Positions 7,573 through 15,693 of a DNA stretch of 64,000 bases are shown here, piece after piece (the first letter of the stretch is position 1; every line of letters starts with the position of its first letter). Position numbers and translations under genes: made by a program. This stretch comes from an uncultured Clostridia bacterium (GTDB lineage Bacteria > Bacillota > Clostridia > Lachnospirales > Lachnospiraceae). The notes under the pieces were generated by a model. It searched no databases, was not told the origin of the DNA, and was given only the letters and a program-made list of their open reading frames with translations. The stretch is from contig CANDNA010000016.1 of assembly GCA_947385955.1 (NCBI GenBank), forward strand, positions 1-64,000, read 5' to 3'.

Positions 7573-7860
7573 TTACGTCTGTGCATTTTCCGTCCCAGCA
7601 TTTTCCGTATCCTGGGACCCATCTTTTTCTATGACCTCTCCTTCGTCAGATATGTCCTCTTCCTGTTCGGACTTGTTTCTCTCTGCCTCAAAAGAATCTA
7701 TGGTCCGTTTGATGATACAACCGGCTATATAAAATACAAGCAGGACTGCCAGCAATATCCACAGCGCCGTTTCCAGATCATAGTCCATGACCTTTGTGCT
7801 GATACTCGCAACAGCCCCTGCCACCAGCATTAAAATAAGCGGTATTTGTTTCGTTTTCAT
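7573..7860 (-). CDS. Small two-span membrane protein of the fla operon, function unknown
   Basis: A 95-residue protein with two hydrophobic segments (about residues 5-22 and 30-50) and an acidic cytoplasmic-looking tail rich in Glu, Asp, Asn and Thr. It lies between cheD and sigD. I do not recognise a named family. A membrane role linked to motility is suggested only by its place. Confidence 0.6.
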   Translation of the reverse strand: MKTKQIPLILMLVAGAVASISTKVMDYDLETALWILLAVLLVFYIAGCIIKRTIDSFEAERNKSEQEEDISDEGEVIEKDGSQDTENAGTENAQT

Positions 7861-7872
7861 TTTTTTCCCCAG

Positions 7873-8358
7873 TTAAATTACAGTTTCGCTCTTTCCAACG
7901 CTTCGTATCACAAAATCACCTGTTTCCGGAAAAAAGACAACCGTCCGGCCATAATTTTTTCCGGTATCCTCTGCCAGGATTGGAATCCGCAGCTGCTGAA
8001 GTTTTTTCTTCACTGCCTCAACGTTTCGGTCCCCCACCCCTATCATATCCGAACTGTTCGAAAAAGCAAACATCCGCGCACCACCTGCAATTTTGGCCAC
8101 CAGTCTGCCTCTGTTGGCTCCGGCCGCGATAATCTGCCTTACCAGAGCGTCGATACCCGTATCTGCGAACTTGGGGATATTGCTGTTGTTTCGTATTACC
8201 GTACTGTCTGGCAGCATAATATGTGCCAGTCCTCCAATTTTAGTGACCGGATCCCGCAGGGCTATGCCCACGCAGGATCCCAGCCCCAATGTCGTAACGC
8301 CATCAGGACTTTTGCACACTTTTAAATCGGCCATACCTACTTTAATAATTTCACTCAT
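7873..8358 (-). CDS. cheD: Chemoreceptor glutamine deamidase CheD
   Basis: A 161-residue CheD. It deamidates glutamines on methyl-accepting receptors and, in CheC-containing bacteria, binds CheC and raises its phosphatase activity. The family pattern is clear: the catalytic Cys and His are in LGLGSCVGIALRD and GGLAHIMLPDS, and a Thr-type helper region follows. The ATG at 8358 (MSEIIKVGMADLKVCKSPDG) begins where the family begins; the longer open frame back into cheC is not used. It follows cheC by about 30 bases. Confidence 0.93.
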   Translation of the reverse strand: MSEIIKVGMADLKVCKSPDGVTTLGLGSCVGIALRDPVTKIGGLAHIMLPDSTVIRNNSNIPKFADTGIDALVRQIIAAGANRGRLVAKIAGGARMFAFSNSSDMIGVGDRNVEAVKKKLQQLRIPILAEDTGKNYGRTVVFFPETGDFVIRSVGKSETVI

Positions 8359-8386
8359 TTCCCCTACTTCTTCCCAATTATTTATT

Positions 8387-9004
8387 TTATGCCATACCCA
8401 GGGATGACAATATCTTTCCGTAAGATTCGATGTCAGGAACCATGATAAAATAACCGTCCAGCTCAATCTCATCCATAAACTGAGACTGAATCAGCAAAAT
8501 CTTATCCCCCAGCGTCCCGAATTCAATCGCCGGTACGCTTAAGATTGCACCTGCCATATCCACACAGAGCGACGGAACTGAAGGAAATATCTTCAGATTC
8601 GTAATTGTTGCAAGAGAATTTAAATATGCGCCCGTAATGATATTGCCGATTTCCATCAATGCGGACATCTCCATTTCCCCAAATTCTTCCCCTTCTGTCA
8701 CCATCCCCATCAGTTTACTGACCAAATGTCTTGCGGATCCCTTTCCCAGGAGAAACATAATGCTGCCTGTAATATCCCCCTCCACTGCAAGATAGATGCC
8801 TGCCATGATCTGTTCTTCACCGCCGATCAAAGTTCCCACATCTTTAAACTCCAGCAGCCTTACCTGCGGGACCTTCATATCCACCTTACAGTTCAATAAC
8901 TGCGCCAGTGCCGTCATGGCATTGCCGGCGCCAATGTTCCCCAACTCCCTTAATACATCCACGTAATCCGCAGACATTGTTTCAACGCTTAACTCTTTCT
9001 CCAT
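8387..9004 (-). CDS. cheC: CheY-P phosphatase CheC
   Basis: A 205-residue CheC. It removes phosphate from CheY-P and is stimulated by CheD. Both active-site helices are present: ELGNIGAGNAMTAL near residue 20 and EIGNIITGAYLNSL near residue 117, each with the Glu and Asn that catalyse hydrolysis. The window also codes for FliY with two such helices, so two CheY-P phosphatases are encoded. It lies between cheW and cheD. Confidence 0.94.
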   Translation of the reverse strand: MEKELSVETMSADYVDVLRELGNIGAGNAMTALAQLLNCKVDMKVPQVRLLEFKDVGTLIGGEEQIMAGIYLAVEGDITGSIMFLLGKGSARHLVSKLMGMVTEGEEFGEMEMSALMEIGNIITGAYLNSLATITNLKIFPSVPSLCVDMAGAILSVPAIEFGTLGDKILLIQSQFMDEIELDGYFIMVPDIESYGKILSSLGMA

Positions 9005-9030
9005 TTTTCACCTCTCTCCATAACATACAA

Positions 9031-9534
9031 TCAGGATACGGCTTCCTTATCCAGCGCGACCGTATTCAAATCCAGAAGAGAAATCAGTCCGCCGTCATAT
9101 TTACCGATTCCATAAATAAAATTGGATTTATCATCCTTTGCTTCATAGGAAACACGTTCAATCTGACTTTCTTCCAGATTGACCACTTCCTTTACCTCAT
9201 CTACCAGGATACCGATATTACAGTGCTGTTCCAGCTTCAGAATAATAATTCTTGTGGCCTTTGTTTCTACATCATCCGCCAGATCCATCTTCAGTCTGAT
9301 GCTCATAACGGGAACCACCTCACCGCGCAGATTGATCACACCTTTGATATAATTCGATACCTTCGGTACTCTTGTAATATGCTGCATCCGCACAATATTA
9401 TCCACATATTTGATATCGATACCGTACTGTTCTTCCCCGAATTTCACTACGATAAACTGGGTAATCTGGGGTGCCACATATCCGTCCTCATCACTTTCCA
9501 TCATATACATTGCATTGGTATTCAATTCGTCCAT
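9031..9534 (-). CDS. cheW: Chemotaxis coupling protein CheW
   Basis: A 167-residue CheW that links chemoreceptors to the CheA kinase. After about 22 N-terminal residues, the fold runs through TQFIVVKFGEEQYGIDIKYV, KGVINLRGEVVPVMSIRLKM and IGILVDEVKEVVNL, all standard for the family. It follows cheA by 26 bases and precedes cheC. Confidence 0.96.
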   Translation of the reverse strand: MDELNTNAMYMMESDEDGYVAPQITQFIVVKFGEEQYGIDIKYVDNIVRMQHITRVPKVSNYIKGVINLRGEVVPVMSIRLKMDLADDVETKATRIIILKLEQHCNIGILVDEVKEVVNLEESQIERVSYEAKDDKSNFIYGIGKYDGGLISLLDLNTVALDKEAVS

Positions 9535-9560
9535 GACAGGATCCTCCTTACCCTTTCTTC

Positions 9561-11747
9561 CTAAAACATTGCGTTTGCATCCAGAATCAATGCCACTTCA
9601 CCGTCACCCAGAATGGTAGCACCGCTGATAAATTTACATTTGTTAATATATTTACCCAGAGACTTGATTACAATTTCCTGCTGGCCGATCAGTTCATCCA
9701 CCACAAGGCCTGCCTGTTTATCGCCTTTTCTGACGATTACCACCACCAGATTATCATCGCCGCTCCGTTCTTTTCTGATATCCAGCATATCGTCCAGACG
9801 AATCAGCGGAATCACGGCGCCACGCAGGTTGATCACTTCTTTTGCCTGTACATATTTGATATCCTGATCGGTAATATTTTCAATGGTCTCAATGGAACCC
9901 AGAGAAATCGCATATTTTTCGTCGCCAACTACCACCATAAGTGCCTGAATGATAGCAAGGGTCAACGGCAGACGGATCGTCCACACACTTCCCTCTCCGA
10001 ACTTGGTTTTCACATCCACTTCGCCGCTTAACGCTTCGATCTTGGATTTTACCACATCCAGTCCCACACCTCTGCCGGATACATCCGTAACTTTCTCTGC
10101 TGTGGAAAAGCTGGGAAGGAACAGCAGATTCACAATATCCTTATCACTCATATTCTCAGCCTGCTCCGGTGTAATAACCCCGCGGCTGATTGCTTTTTCC
10201 TTGACTCCCGTCACATCGATTCCGCCGCCGTCGTCGCTGACTTCGATGATAACGTTATTGCCGTCCTGATATGCATCCAAATGGATGGACCCGGTTGCCG
10301 GTTTGCCTCTTTCTTTACGAAGCTCTGCACTTTCCAGTCCATGATCCGCTGCATTACGAAGCAGATGCATCAGGGGATCCCCGATTTCATCCACCACAGT
10401 CCGATCCAGCTCTGTCTCCTCACCGGACATGTACAGCTCCATCTTCTTACCCAGCTTCTTTTGCAGATCCCGGATCATACGCGGGAACTTCTGCACCACG
10501 CTCTCAATTGGCACCATTCGTACTTTCATGACGGATTCATGCAGATTGGTGGTCACACTTTCCAGATATTCAATCTGTTCATTAAACGCAGAAGCCGTGG
10601 AGCTATCGCTGGCGCTGGTGGCGCTGATGGACACCAGAGAGTTTTTGGCGATAATAAGTTCGCTCACCAGATTCATCAGAGAATCCAGCTTCTCAATATC
10701 CACTCTGACGGTCCTGTTTACAACCGGTTTATTGGCTGCAGGCTTTTTCTCCTGTCTGGAAGCCGGTGCGGATGTCTGAGGCGCTTCCTGGACAGCCTCA
10801 TGTCTTTCTGCTGCCTTTTCAACAGGTTCCGCTTTTGCTGCCGCTTCTTTTGCCCTGCCTGCTTCCGGCTGCACAGATTTCTCTGTTTCTCCTGCCGGCT
10901 CTTTTTCCTCCGAAACTGTCTGACTCTGTCTGGAGGGACTCTGACTCAGATCCAAAGCTCCGCCCACTACCTTCTCGATTTCAGAAACTGACTCGGCGGC
11001 TTCTATTACCTCTTCCAGAGATCTGTCGGAAAGGACGAAGATACTGAAATCATTCTCAAACTGTTCATCCTCAATATCCTGGGCCGAAGGACTGGATACA
11101 ATGATCTCTCCCAGGCTTTCCATTGCCTTAAATACCAGAAAAGCTCTGGCTGCCTTCAGAATACAGCTTTCCTGCACATAGACAGTCAGGCCGTATACCT
11201 TTTTCCCCTGTTCAAAGGCTTTGCCGATTACTGTTTTTTCACTGTCACCCAATACAATGGTTGTCCACTTGGCATCCTGATCCGGTTTGACTGCCTGCGG
11301 TATCGGTTTCTCTTCTTTGATCTCAGGCACTTCAGGCGCTGCTTCTTCCACTGCTTCCGCCTCGTTGCCTGCCAGTATTTGATTGAGGGCCTTAATCAAT
11401 GGCTCGTTGTCATTGGTCCCCTCATCGGCCGATGACTGAATATTATCCAGATATTCTTCCAGCGCATCCAGACACTGAAAAAGAATATCAATCATATTCG
11501 CTTTTACCTTGATGTTTCCGTTTCTTACCTCGGAAAATACATTTTCCATATCATGGGTAAGGTTCTGCATCCTTTTATACCCCATAGTCCCTGCCATTCC
11601 TTTCAGAGAATGGGCAGCACGGAAAATCTCATTGATTGTATCCGCATTTTCGGAATCCTGCTCCAGATCCAGAATCTGCGTATTCAGGCTCTGCAGATGT
11701 TCCTTTGTCTCGTCGATGAAAATTTCCAGATATTGGCTGACATCCAT
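9561..11747 (-). CDS. cheA: Chemotaxis sensor histidine kinase CheA
   Basis: A 728-residue CheA with all five domains. P1 (HPt) is at 1-105, with the phosphorylated His at residue 46 in AAHSLKGMAGT. A P2-like response-regulator docking part lies at about 160-270. A Glu/Ala/Pro linker is followed by P3, the dimer helices (VRVDIEKLDSLMNLVSELII), near 350. The P4 ATPase has LLRNAADHGLES, SDDGGGID and GRGVGLDVV, and P5 is a CheW-like end. It phosphorylates CheY and CheB. It begins right after cheB, separated by one base. Confidence 0.96.
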   Translation of the reverse strand: MDVSQYLEIFIDETKEHLQSLNTQILDLEQDSENADTINEIFRAAHSLKGMAGTMGYKRMQNLTHDMENVFSEVRNGNIKVKANMIDILFQCLDALEEYLDNIQSSADEGTNDNEPLIKALNQILAGNEAEAVEEAAPEVPEIKEEKPIPQAVKPDQDAKWTTIVLGDSEKTVIGKAFEQGKKVYGLTVYVQESCILKAARAFLVFKAMESLGEIIVSSPSAQDIEDEQFENDFSIFVLSDRSLEEVIEAAESVSEIEKVVGGALDLSQSPSRQSQTVSEEKEPAGETEKSVQPEAGRAKEAAAKAEPVEKAAERHEAVQEAPQTSAPASRQEKKPAANKPVVNRTVRVDIEKLDSLMNLVSELIIAKNSLVSISATSASDSSTASAFNEQIEYLESVTTNLHESVMKVRMVPIESVVQKFPRMIRDLQKKLGKKMELYMSGEETELDRTVVDEIGDPLMHLLRNAADHGLESAELRKERGKPATGSIHLDAYQDGNNVIIEVSDDGGGIDVTGVKEKAISRGVITPEQAENMSDKDIVNLLFLPSFSTAEKVTDVSGRGVGLDVVKSKIEALSGEVDVKTKFGEGSVWTIRLPLTLAIIQALMVVVGDEKYAISLGSIETIENITDQDIKYVQAKEVINLRGAVIPLIRLDDMLDIRKERSGDDNLVVVIVRKGDKQAGLVVDELIGQQEIVIKSLGKYINKCKFISGATILGDGEVALILDANAMF

Positions 11748-11748
11748 A

Positions 11749-12822
11749 TCAATTTACCCCCACGTTTAAAATAATCTCCTGTGCAAGCTGTTCCAGCGGA
11801 ACCACCTCATCGGCAAGACCTGCCTGAACGATACTTTTGGGCATCCCATATACCGCGCAGGTACTCTGCTCCTGAGCAAGCACATGTACTTTCTTGGCAT
11901 TTTTCAGATTGACGATTCCTTTTGTTCCATCGGCGCCCATACCGGTCATAACAACACACACGATCTCATCAAAACCGCTCTTTTTCAGAGATTCATACAT
12001 ATAATTGGCGCAGGGCTTTACGCCTTCTCTGGCAGGCTCATCCGAATACCGGAGTACATATCTGCCGCCCGGCTTCATGTCCACATTCAGATGCATTCCA
12101 CCTTTGGCAATATAAACATGCCCTTTTTCCAGTGTTTCGCCGTCCTTGCCTTCCGATACCGTAATCTCACTGAGAGAATTCAGCCTTTCCGCAAGGGACT
12201 GGGTAAATCCTGCCGGCATATGCTGTACAATAACCACCGGTGTACGCAGATTGGCAGGCAGCTTGGTAACGACAGAATGCAGTGCCTTCGGTCCTCCGGT
12301 AGAGCTTGCGATGGCTACAATCTTATTGGCTGAAATTACCGAAGAGTGTTTTTTTGCAATCTCTACTACCTGCCTGGTTTTTTTCAGATTGTCAAAGGAA
12401 AAGGCTTTGTCTGCCACAGGCGACCGGCTTTCAGAAACCACCTCCAGAATCCGGAGAAACTCATCCTTAAAAGTATCCACCCGGCATTCGCCCGCATTGG
12501 AAGGTTTATGGATAAAATCCAACGCCCCCAGTTCCAGCGCATCCATCGTGGTCTTGGCTCCTTCTCTGGTATCCGTACTGGCTACCATTACTTTAGCCGG
12601 GATTTTTCGTTTCTGCAGCTCTTTTAAAAGTTCCAGTCCGCCCATTTTCGGCATATTCACATCCAGAACTACCGCATCATATGTATTCTTTGTTAAATAT
12701 CCCAGTGCGTCCAATCCATTGACAGCTTTATCCGCCACCTGAAATCGTCCGTCTGAATTGATTATATCACAAAATACCCTTCTCATAAGTGCAGAGTCAT
12801 CAACAATAAGAATTTTTTTCAT
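11749..12822 (-). CDS. cheB: Chemotaxis methylesterase/response regulator CheB
   Basis: A 357-residue CheB. The receiver domain (1-120) has the phosphorylation Asp at residue 54 in VVLDVNMPKMGG and an acidic pair near residue 8. The methylesterase domain (about 165-350) shows the Ser in IASSTGGPKAL, the His in VVIVQHMPAGFT and the Asp in MTGMGADGTKG. It removes methyl groups from receptors for adaptation. The partner methyltransferase gene cheR is not in the window. Confidence 0.96.
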   Translation of the reverse strand: MKKILIVDDSALMRRVFCDIINSDGRFQVADKAVNGLDALGYLTKNTYDAVVLDVNMPKMGGLELLKELQKRKIPAKVMVASTDTREGAKTTMDALELGALDFIHKPSNAGECRVDTFKDEFLRILEVVSESRSPVADKAFSFDNLKKTRQVVEIAKKHSSVISANKIVAIASSTGGPKALHSVVTKLPANLRTPVVIVQHMPAGFTQSLAERLNSLSEITVSEGKDGETLEKGHVYIAKGGMHLNVDMKPGGRYVLRYSDEPAREGVKPCANYMYESLKKSGFDEIVCVVMTGMGADGTKGIVNLKNAKKVHVLAQEQSTCAVYGMPKSIVQAGLADEVVPLEQLAQEIILNVGVN

Positions 12823-12847
12823 AATTTTCCCCTTTTTCTTTTCTTCC

Positions 12848-13573
12848 TTATTCGCGCTCTAACTTTCTTCTGGACCTCTCCAACGCAAAAATATGTCGGA
12901 TAATTTCTTCTCTTTCCCGTCTTTCCACACCCAGAAACCTGGCTCTGCTCCGATATTTCCCGGGATGCCCCGGTATACCGCCGCAGCATTCCAGGATTCT
13001 TGCACAAAACCGATAGTCTTTTCCGAATTGGAACCGGCAATAGATCAGATCATCTGTTTCATACTTGCCTGTTCCAATCAGCTGCAGCCCGCCTCCGCTG
13101 ATGTCGATCATAGTGCTGTCATGCATAGGCTGGTCATCATCCACCACCAGCATTTCATCTTCTTTCATCCATTTCTGTTCTTCTTCATCCATCAACCGGT
13201 CCTGTATGGGTACTGTACACTGATAACGGTAATACTCCCGTCTTTGATTCTTGATCAGGCTGTTTGTCAATCCCAGCGTAATATAATGCATGCCTTCCTT
13301 TTTGTAACGTTCTCTGACCTGAATCTGCGCTTCATATACACCGTTTCCCGTATAGCAGTACATATCCAGCCGCTTTCCTGGTGACAGCAGCAAGAGTTTG
13401 CCCTGCTCCATCGGCATAAAAATCTCCAGTGTACCGTCCTCCTTCACATCACTGATCTTACTGAAATAAGACTGTACCTCATCCGGATCCCCGGCTGTTT
13501 TCTGGCTGTCAACCGGACTCAGCTTAATCTTGACTCCTGGCTTTAAAACCTTTTTCACCAAATCCATAACCAT
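12848..13573 (-). CDS. YcgR-like PilZ protein, flagellar brake
   Basis: A 241-residue protein with an N-terminal YcgR-type beta domain (about 10-110) and a C-terminal PilZ domain (about 112-225). The c-di-GMP site is intact: RREYYR near residue 111 supplies the two arginines, and DISGGGLQLIG supplies the Asp-x-Ser-x-x-Gly part. Such proteins bind c-di-GMP and slow or stop the flagellar motor. A diguanylate cyclase gene is at 52684-53769 in the same window. It lies between flhG and cheB in the operon. Confidence 0.88.
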   Translation of the reverse strand: MVMDLVKKVLKPGVKIKLSPVDSQKTAGDPDEVQSYFSKISDVKEDGTLEIFMPMEQGKLLLLSPGKRLDMYCYTGNGVYEAQIQVRERYKKEGMHYITLGLTNSLIKNQRREYYRYQCTVPIQDRLMDEEEQKWMKEDEMLVVDDDQPMHDSTMIDISGGGLQLIGTGKYETDDLIYCRFQFGKDYRFCARILECCGGIPGHPGKYRSRARFLGVERREREEIIRHIFALERSRRKLERE

Positions 13574-13579
13574 ACCACC

Positions 13580-14464
13580 CTACCCCATCTTTTTTCCATT
13601 TACAATATGCGAAAAAAACGCCGCCATACCGCGTTTGACCAGATTTTTATTAGCATCCTTATTCGTCAGAGTCCCGGCAATCCTTTCATAGGCCTGTGCG
13701 GATTTGGCAGAAGGATTCTGTAAAGAGACCGGCATCTGCTGCATTACCGCCCTGGAAAGCTGATTGTCATAAGGTATTGCTCCCAGGTACGCAATCGGAA
13801 GTTTCAGGTACCTGGAAACCACTGCGTTCAGCTTGTTAAACAGGTCTTTTCCTTCTTCCACGCTGTCCACCCGGTTGGCAATCACCTTAATCTGTGAATT
13901 TTCCCGCGAAAATCTGGGATGACGATTCAGAGCTTTCAGCAGGGAATAGGAATCTGTAATGGAAGTGGGCTCCGGCGTGGTCACAAGCAGAATCTCGCCG
14001 CTGGCCACAAGAAATTCCAAAACAGCGTCAGAGATCCCTGCACCGGTATCAATAATAATCACATCTGCAATCGTATCCAGTTCCTCCAGATTCTGAATAA
14101 TATAACTCAGATATTCCCGGCTCAGATTGGAAAGCCCTGCAATCCCGCTTCCTCCTGAGATAAATCCCACATCTCCAGGCCCCCAGGTTATGATCTCCTT
14201 AATATTTTTCCCCTGATAAATCAAATCACTCAGGTTATGCTGGGGAATCGCCCCAAACATAATCTCAATGTTGGCAAGCCCGAAATCTGCGTCCAGTATA
14301 ATGACACGCTGTCCCATCTTTTTCAACTGAATTGCCAGATTGATGGATGTATTGGACTTACCCACACCGCCTTTTCCGCTTGTAACAGTAATAACTCTCG
14401 CCAGCGGTTTGTTTCTCTGCATAGATGCTTTTATAATATTGCGTAACTGCTGCGCCTGATCCAT
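13580..14464 (-). CDS. flhG: Flagellar number regulator FlhG (MinD/ParA-type ATPase)
   Basis: A 294-residue MinD-like ATPase. The deviant Walker A motif (TVTSGKGGVGKSN), VIILDADFGLANIE and VIIIDTGAGI are all present. The C-terminus has an amphipathic basic helix (LVKRGMAAFFSHIV) that fits membrane contact. FlhG activates the FlhF GTPase and limits flagellar number and site. The ATG at 14464 (MDQAQQLR) is chosen because GGAGG is 5 bases ahead; an in-frame ATG at 14479 overlaps the flhF stop and lacks such a site. Confidence 0.93.
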   Translation of the reverse strand: MDQAQQLRNIIKASMQRNKPLARVITVTSGKGGVGKSNTSINLAIQLKKMGQRVIILDADFGLANIEIMFGAIPQHNLSDLIYQGKNIKEIITWGPGDVGFISGGSGIAGLSNLSREYLSYIIQNLEELDTIADVIIIDTGAGISDAVLEFLVASGEILLVTTPEPTSITDSYSLLKALNRHPRFSRENSQIKVIANRVDSVEEGKDLFNKLNAVVSRYLKLPIAYLGAIPYDNQLSRAVMQQMPVSLQNPSAKSAQAYERIAGTLTNKDANKNLVKRGMAAFFSHIVNGKKMG

Positions 14465-14475
14465 GGCTGCCTCCT

Positions 14476-15693
14476 TCATACCTTATTTTTCCCGCCAAGC
14501 AGTTGCTTTACCGTTTTCTGCGGATTAAAATTCTCAATATCATCCGGTACGTTCTGCCCACAGGTCACATAGGACAGAGCCGCTCCCGTATGAAGTTTCA
14601 GATTCAGCAAATTTCCAAGTGTAGAGGTTTCATCCAGCTTTGTAAAAATCAGCTTATAATCTGTAATATTCTGATAAGAATCTGCGATCCCCACCAAGTC
14701 TCTGTATTTTGTCGTAGCACTCAGTACCAGAAATACTTCTTTTTCCGCCTTATCATCCACACAGTGAATTAACTGGCTCATTGTCTCTTTCTGACTTTCA
14801 TTCTGATGGGAATGTCCCGCCGTATCTACCATAATATAGTCATAGGAGGAAAAGTCCCGCACCGCAGCTTCCATTTCTTCCGGAGAATAGATCACCCGAA
14901 AAGGTACTTCCAGTATATTCGCATAAGTCCGGAGCTGTTCCGCTGCCGCAATTCTGTAGGTATCCGCTGTCAGAAGTACTATTTTTTTCTTTTCATCCAC
15001 CCGGAACCTGGACGCGATCTTGGCAATCGTTGTTGTCTTACCTACTCCGGTGGGGCCGATAAAGAATACCACCTTCGGTCCTGATTTTGCTGTCTGGATA
15101 TGCATAGGCCTGCCGAATTTCAGGATCATTTTCTGATATACATTGGACAATACCACATCAATCGGTACGTTGGCACTGGTGTTTTTTTCTATCTCATCTA
15201 TAATCTGATTGGCGTATTTTTCATTGACTTCATTTTCCAGCATCATATTGTACAATAGCTGAATAAACGCCACCGACTCATTTTCTTCTTCCTCGTCTTC
15301 CTCTTCTTTTTCTTCCTCTACAGGCCTGAGCTGTTTTTCCAGAAGACTCTGCAGATTTTCCAGCCGCTCTTCAATCCCCCTTCCACTTGACTCTTCTCTT
15401 CTCAATGTACTCTGCAGAAGCGTTTCCGACAGAATACCGGAGGATTTTCCCGGACGCTCATACTCTGCCGAAGCCACAGATACGGGCCTTGCCGCTTCTT
15501 TCCGGCCCATATCTTTATCCGCATCCTCCTCCATTGCCACAGTTACTTCCACCATCTGTGGCTTCATAAACGAAAAGGCTCCTTTTTTCTTAATATTGCG
15601 GACATTCATAATTACTGCGTTCTGCCCAAGCTCTTTTTTTGCCTGGTTTACAGCTTCCGCTTCTGTCCTCGCCTGATACTTTTTTATAATCAT
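14476..15693 (-). CDS. flhF: Flagellar placement GTPase FlhF (SRP family)
   Basis: A 405-residue FlhF. The N-terminal B domain (1-45) begins MIIKKYQARTEAEAVNQAKK. An acidic variable region with a Glu run (about 125-140) precedes the helical N part. The GTPase domain starts at about 205, with P-loop GPTGVGKTTT at 213-222, LLTADTYRIAAAEQL, MVDTAGHSHQN and a KLDETST guanine-binding site. It recruits the first basal-body parts to the right place at the membrane. It abuts flhA, sharing one base. Confidence 0.94.
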   Translation of the reverse strand: MIIKKYQARTEAEAVNQAKKELGQNAVIMNVRNIKKKGAFSFMKPQMVEVTVAMEEDADKDMGRKEAARPVSVASAEYERPGKSSGILSETLLQSTLRREESSGRGIEERLENLQSLLEKQLRPVEEEKEEEDEEEENESVAFIQLLYNMMLENEVNEKYANQIIDEIEKNTSANVPIDVVLSNVYQKMILKFGRPMHIQTAKSGPKVVFFIGPTGVGKTTTIAKIASRFRVDEKKKIVLLTADTYRIAAAEQLRTYANILEVPFRVIYSPEEMEAAVRDFSSYDYIMVDTAGHSHQNESQKETMSQLIHCVDDKAEKEVFLVLSATTKYRDLVGIADSYQNITDYKLIFTKLDETSTLGNLLNLKLHTGAALSYVTCGQNVPDDIENFNPQKTVKQLLGGKNKV

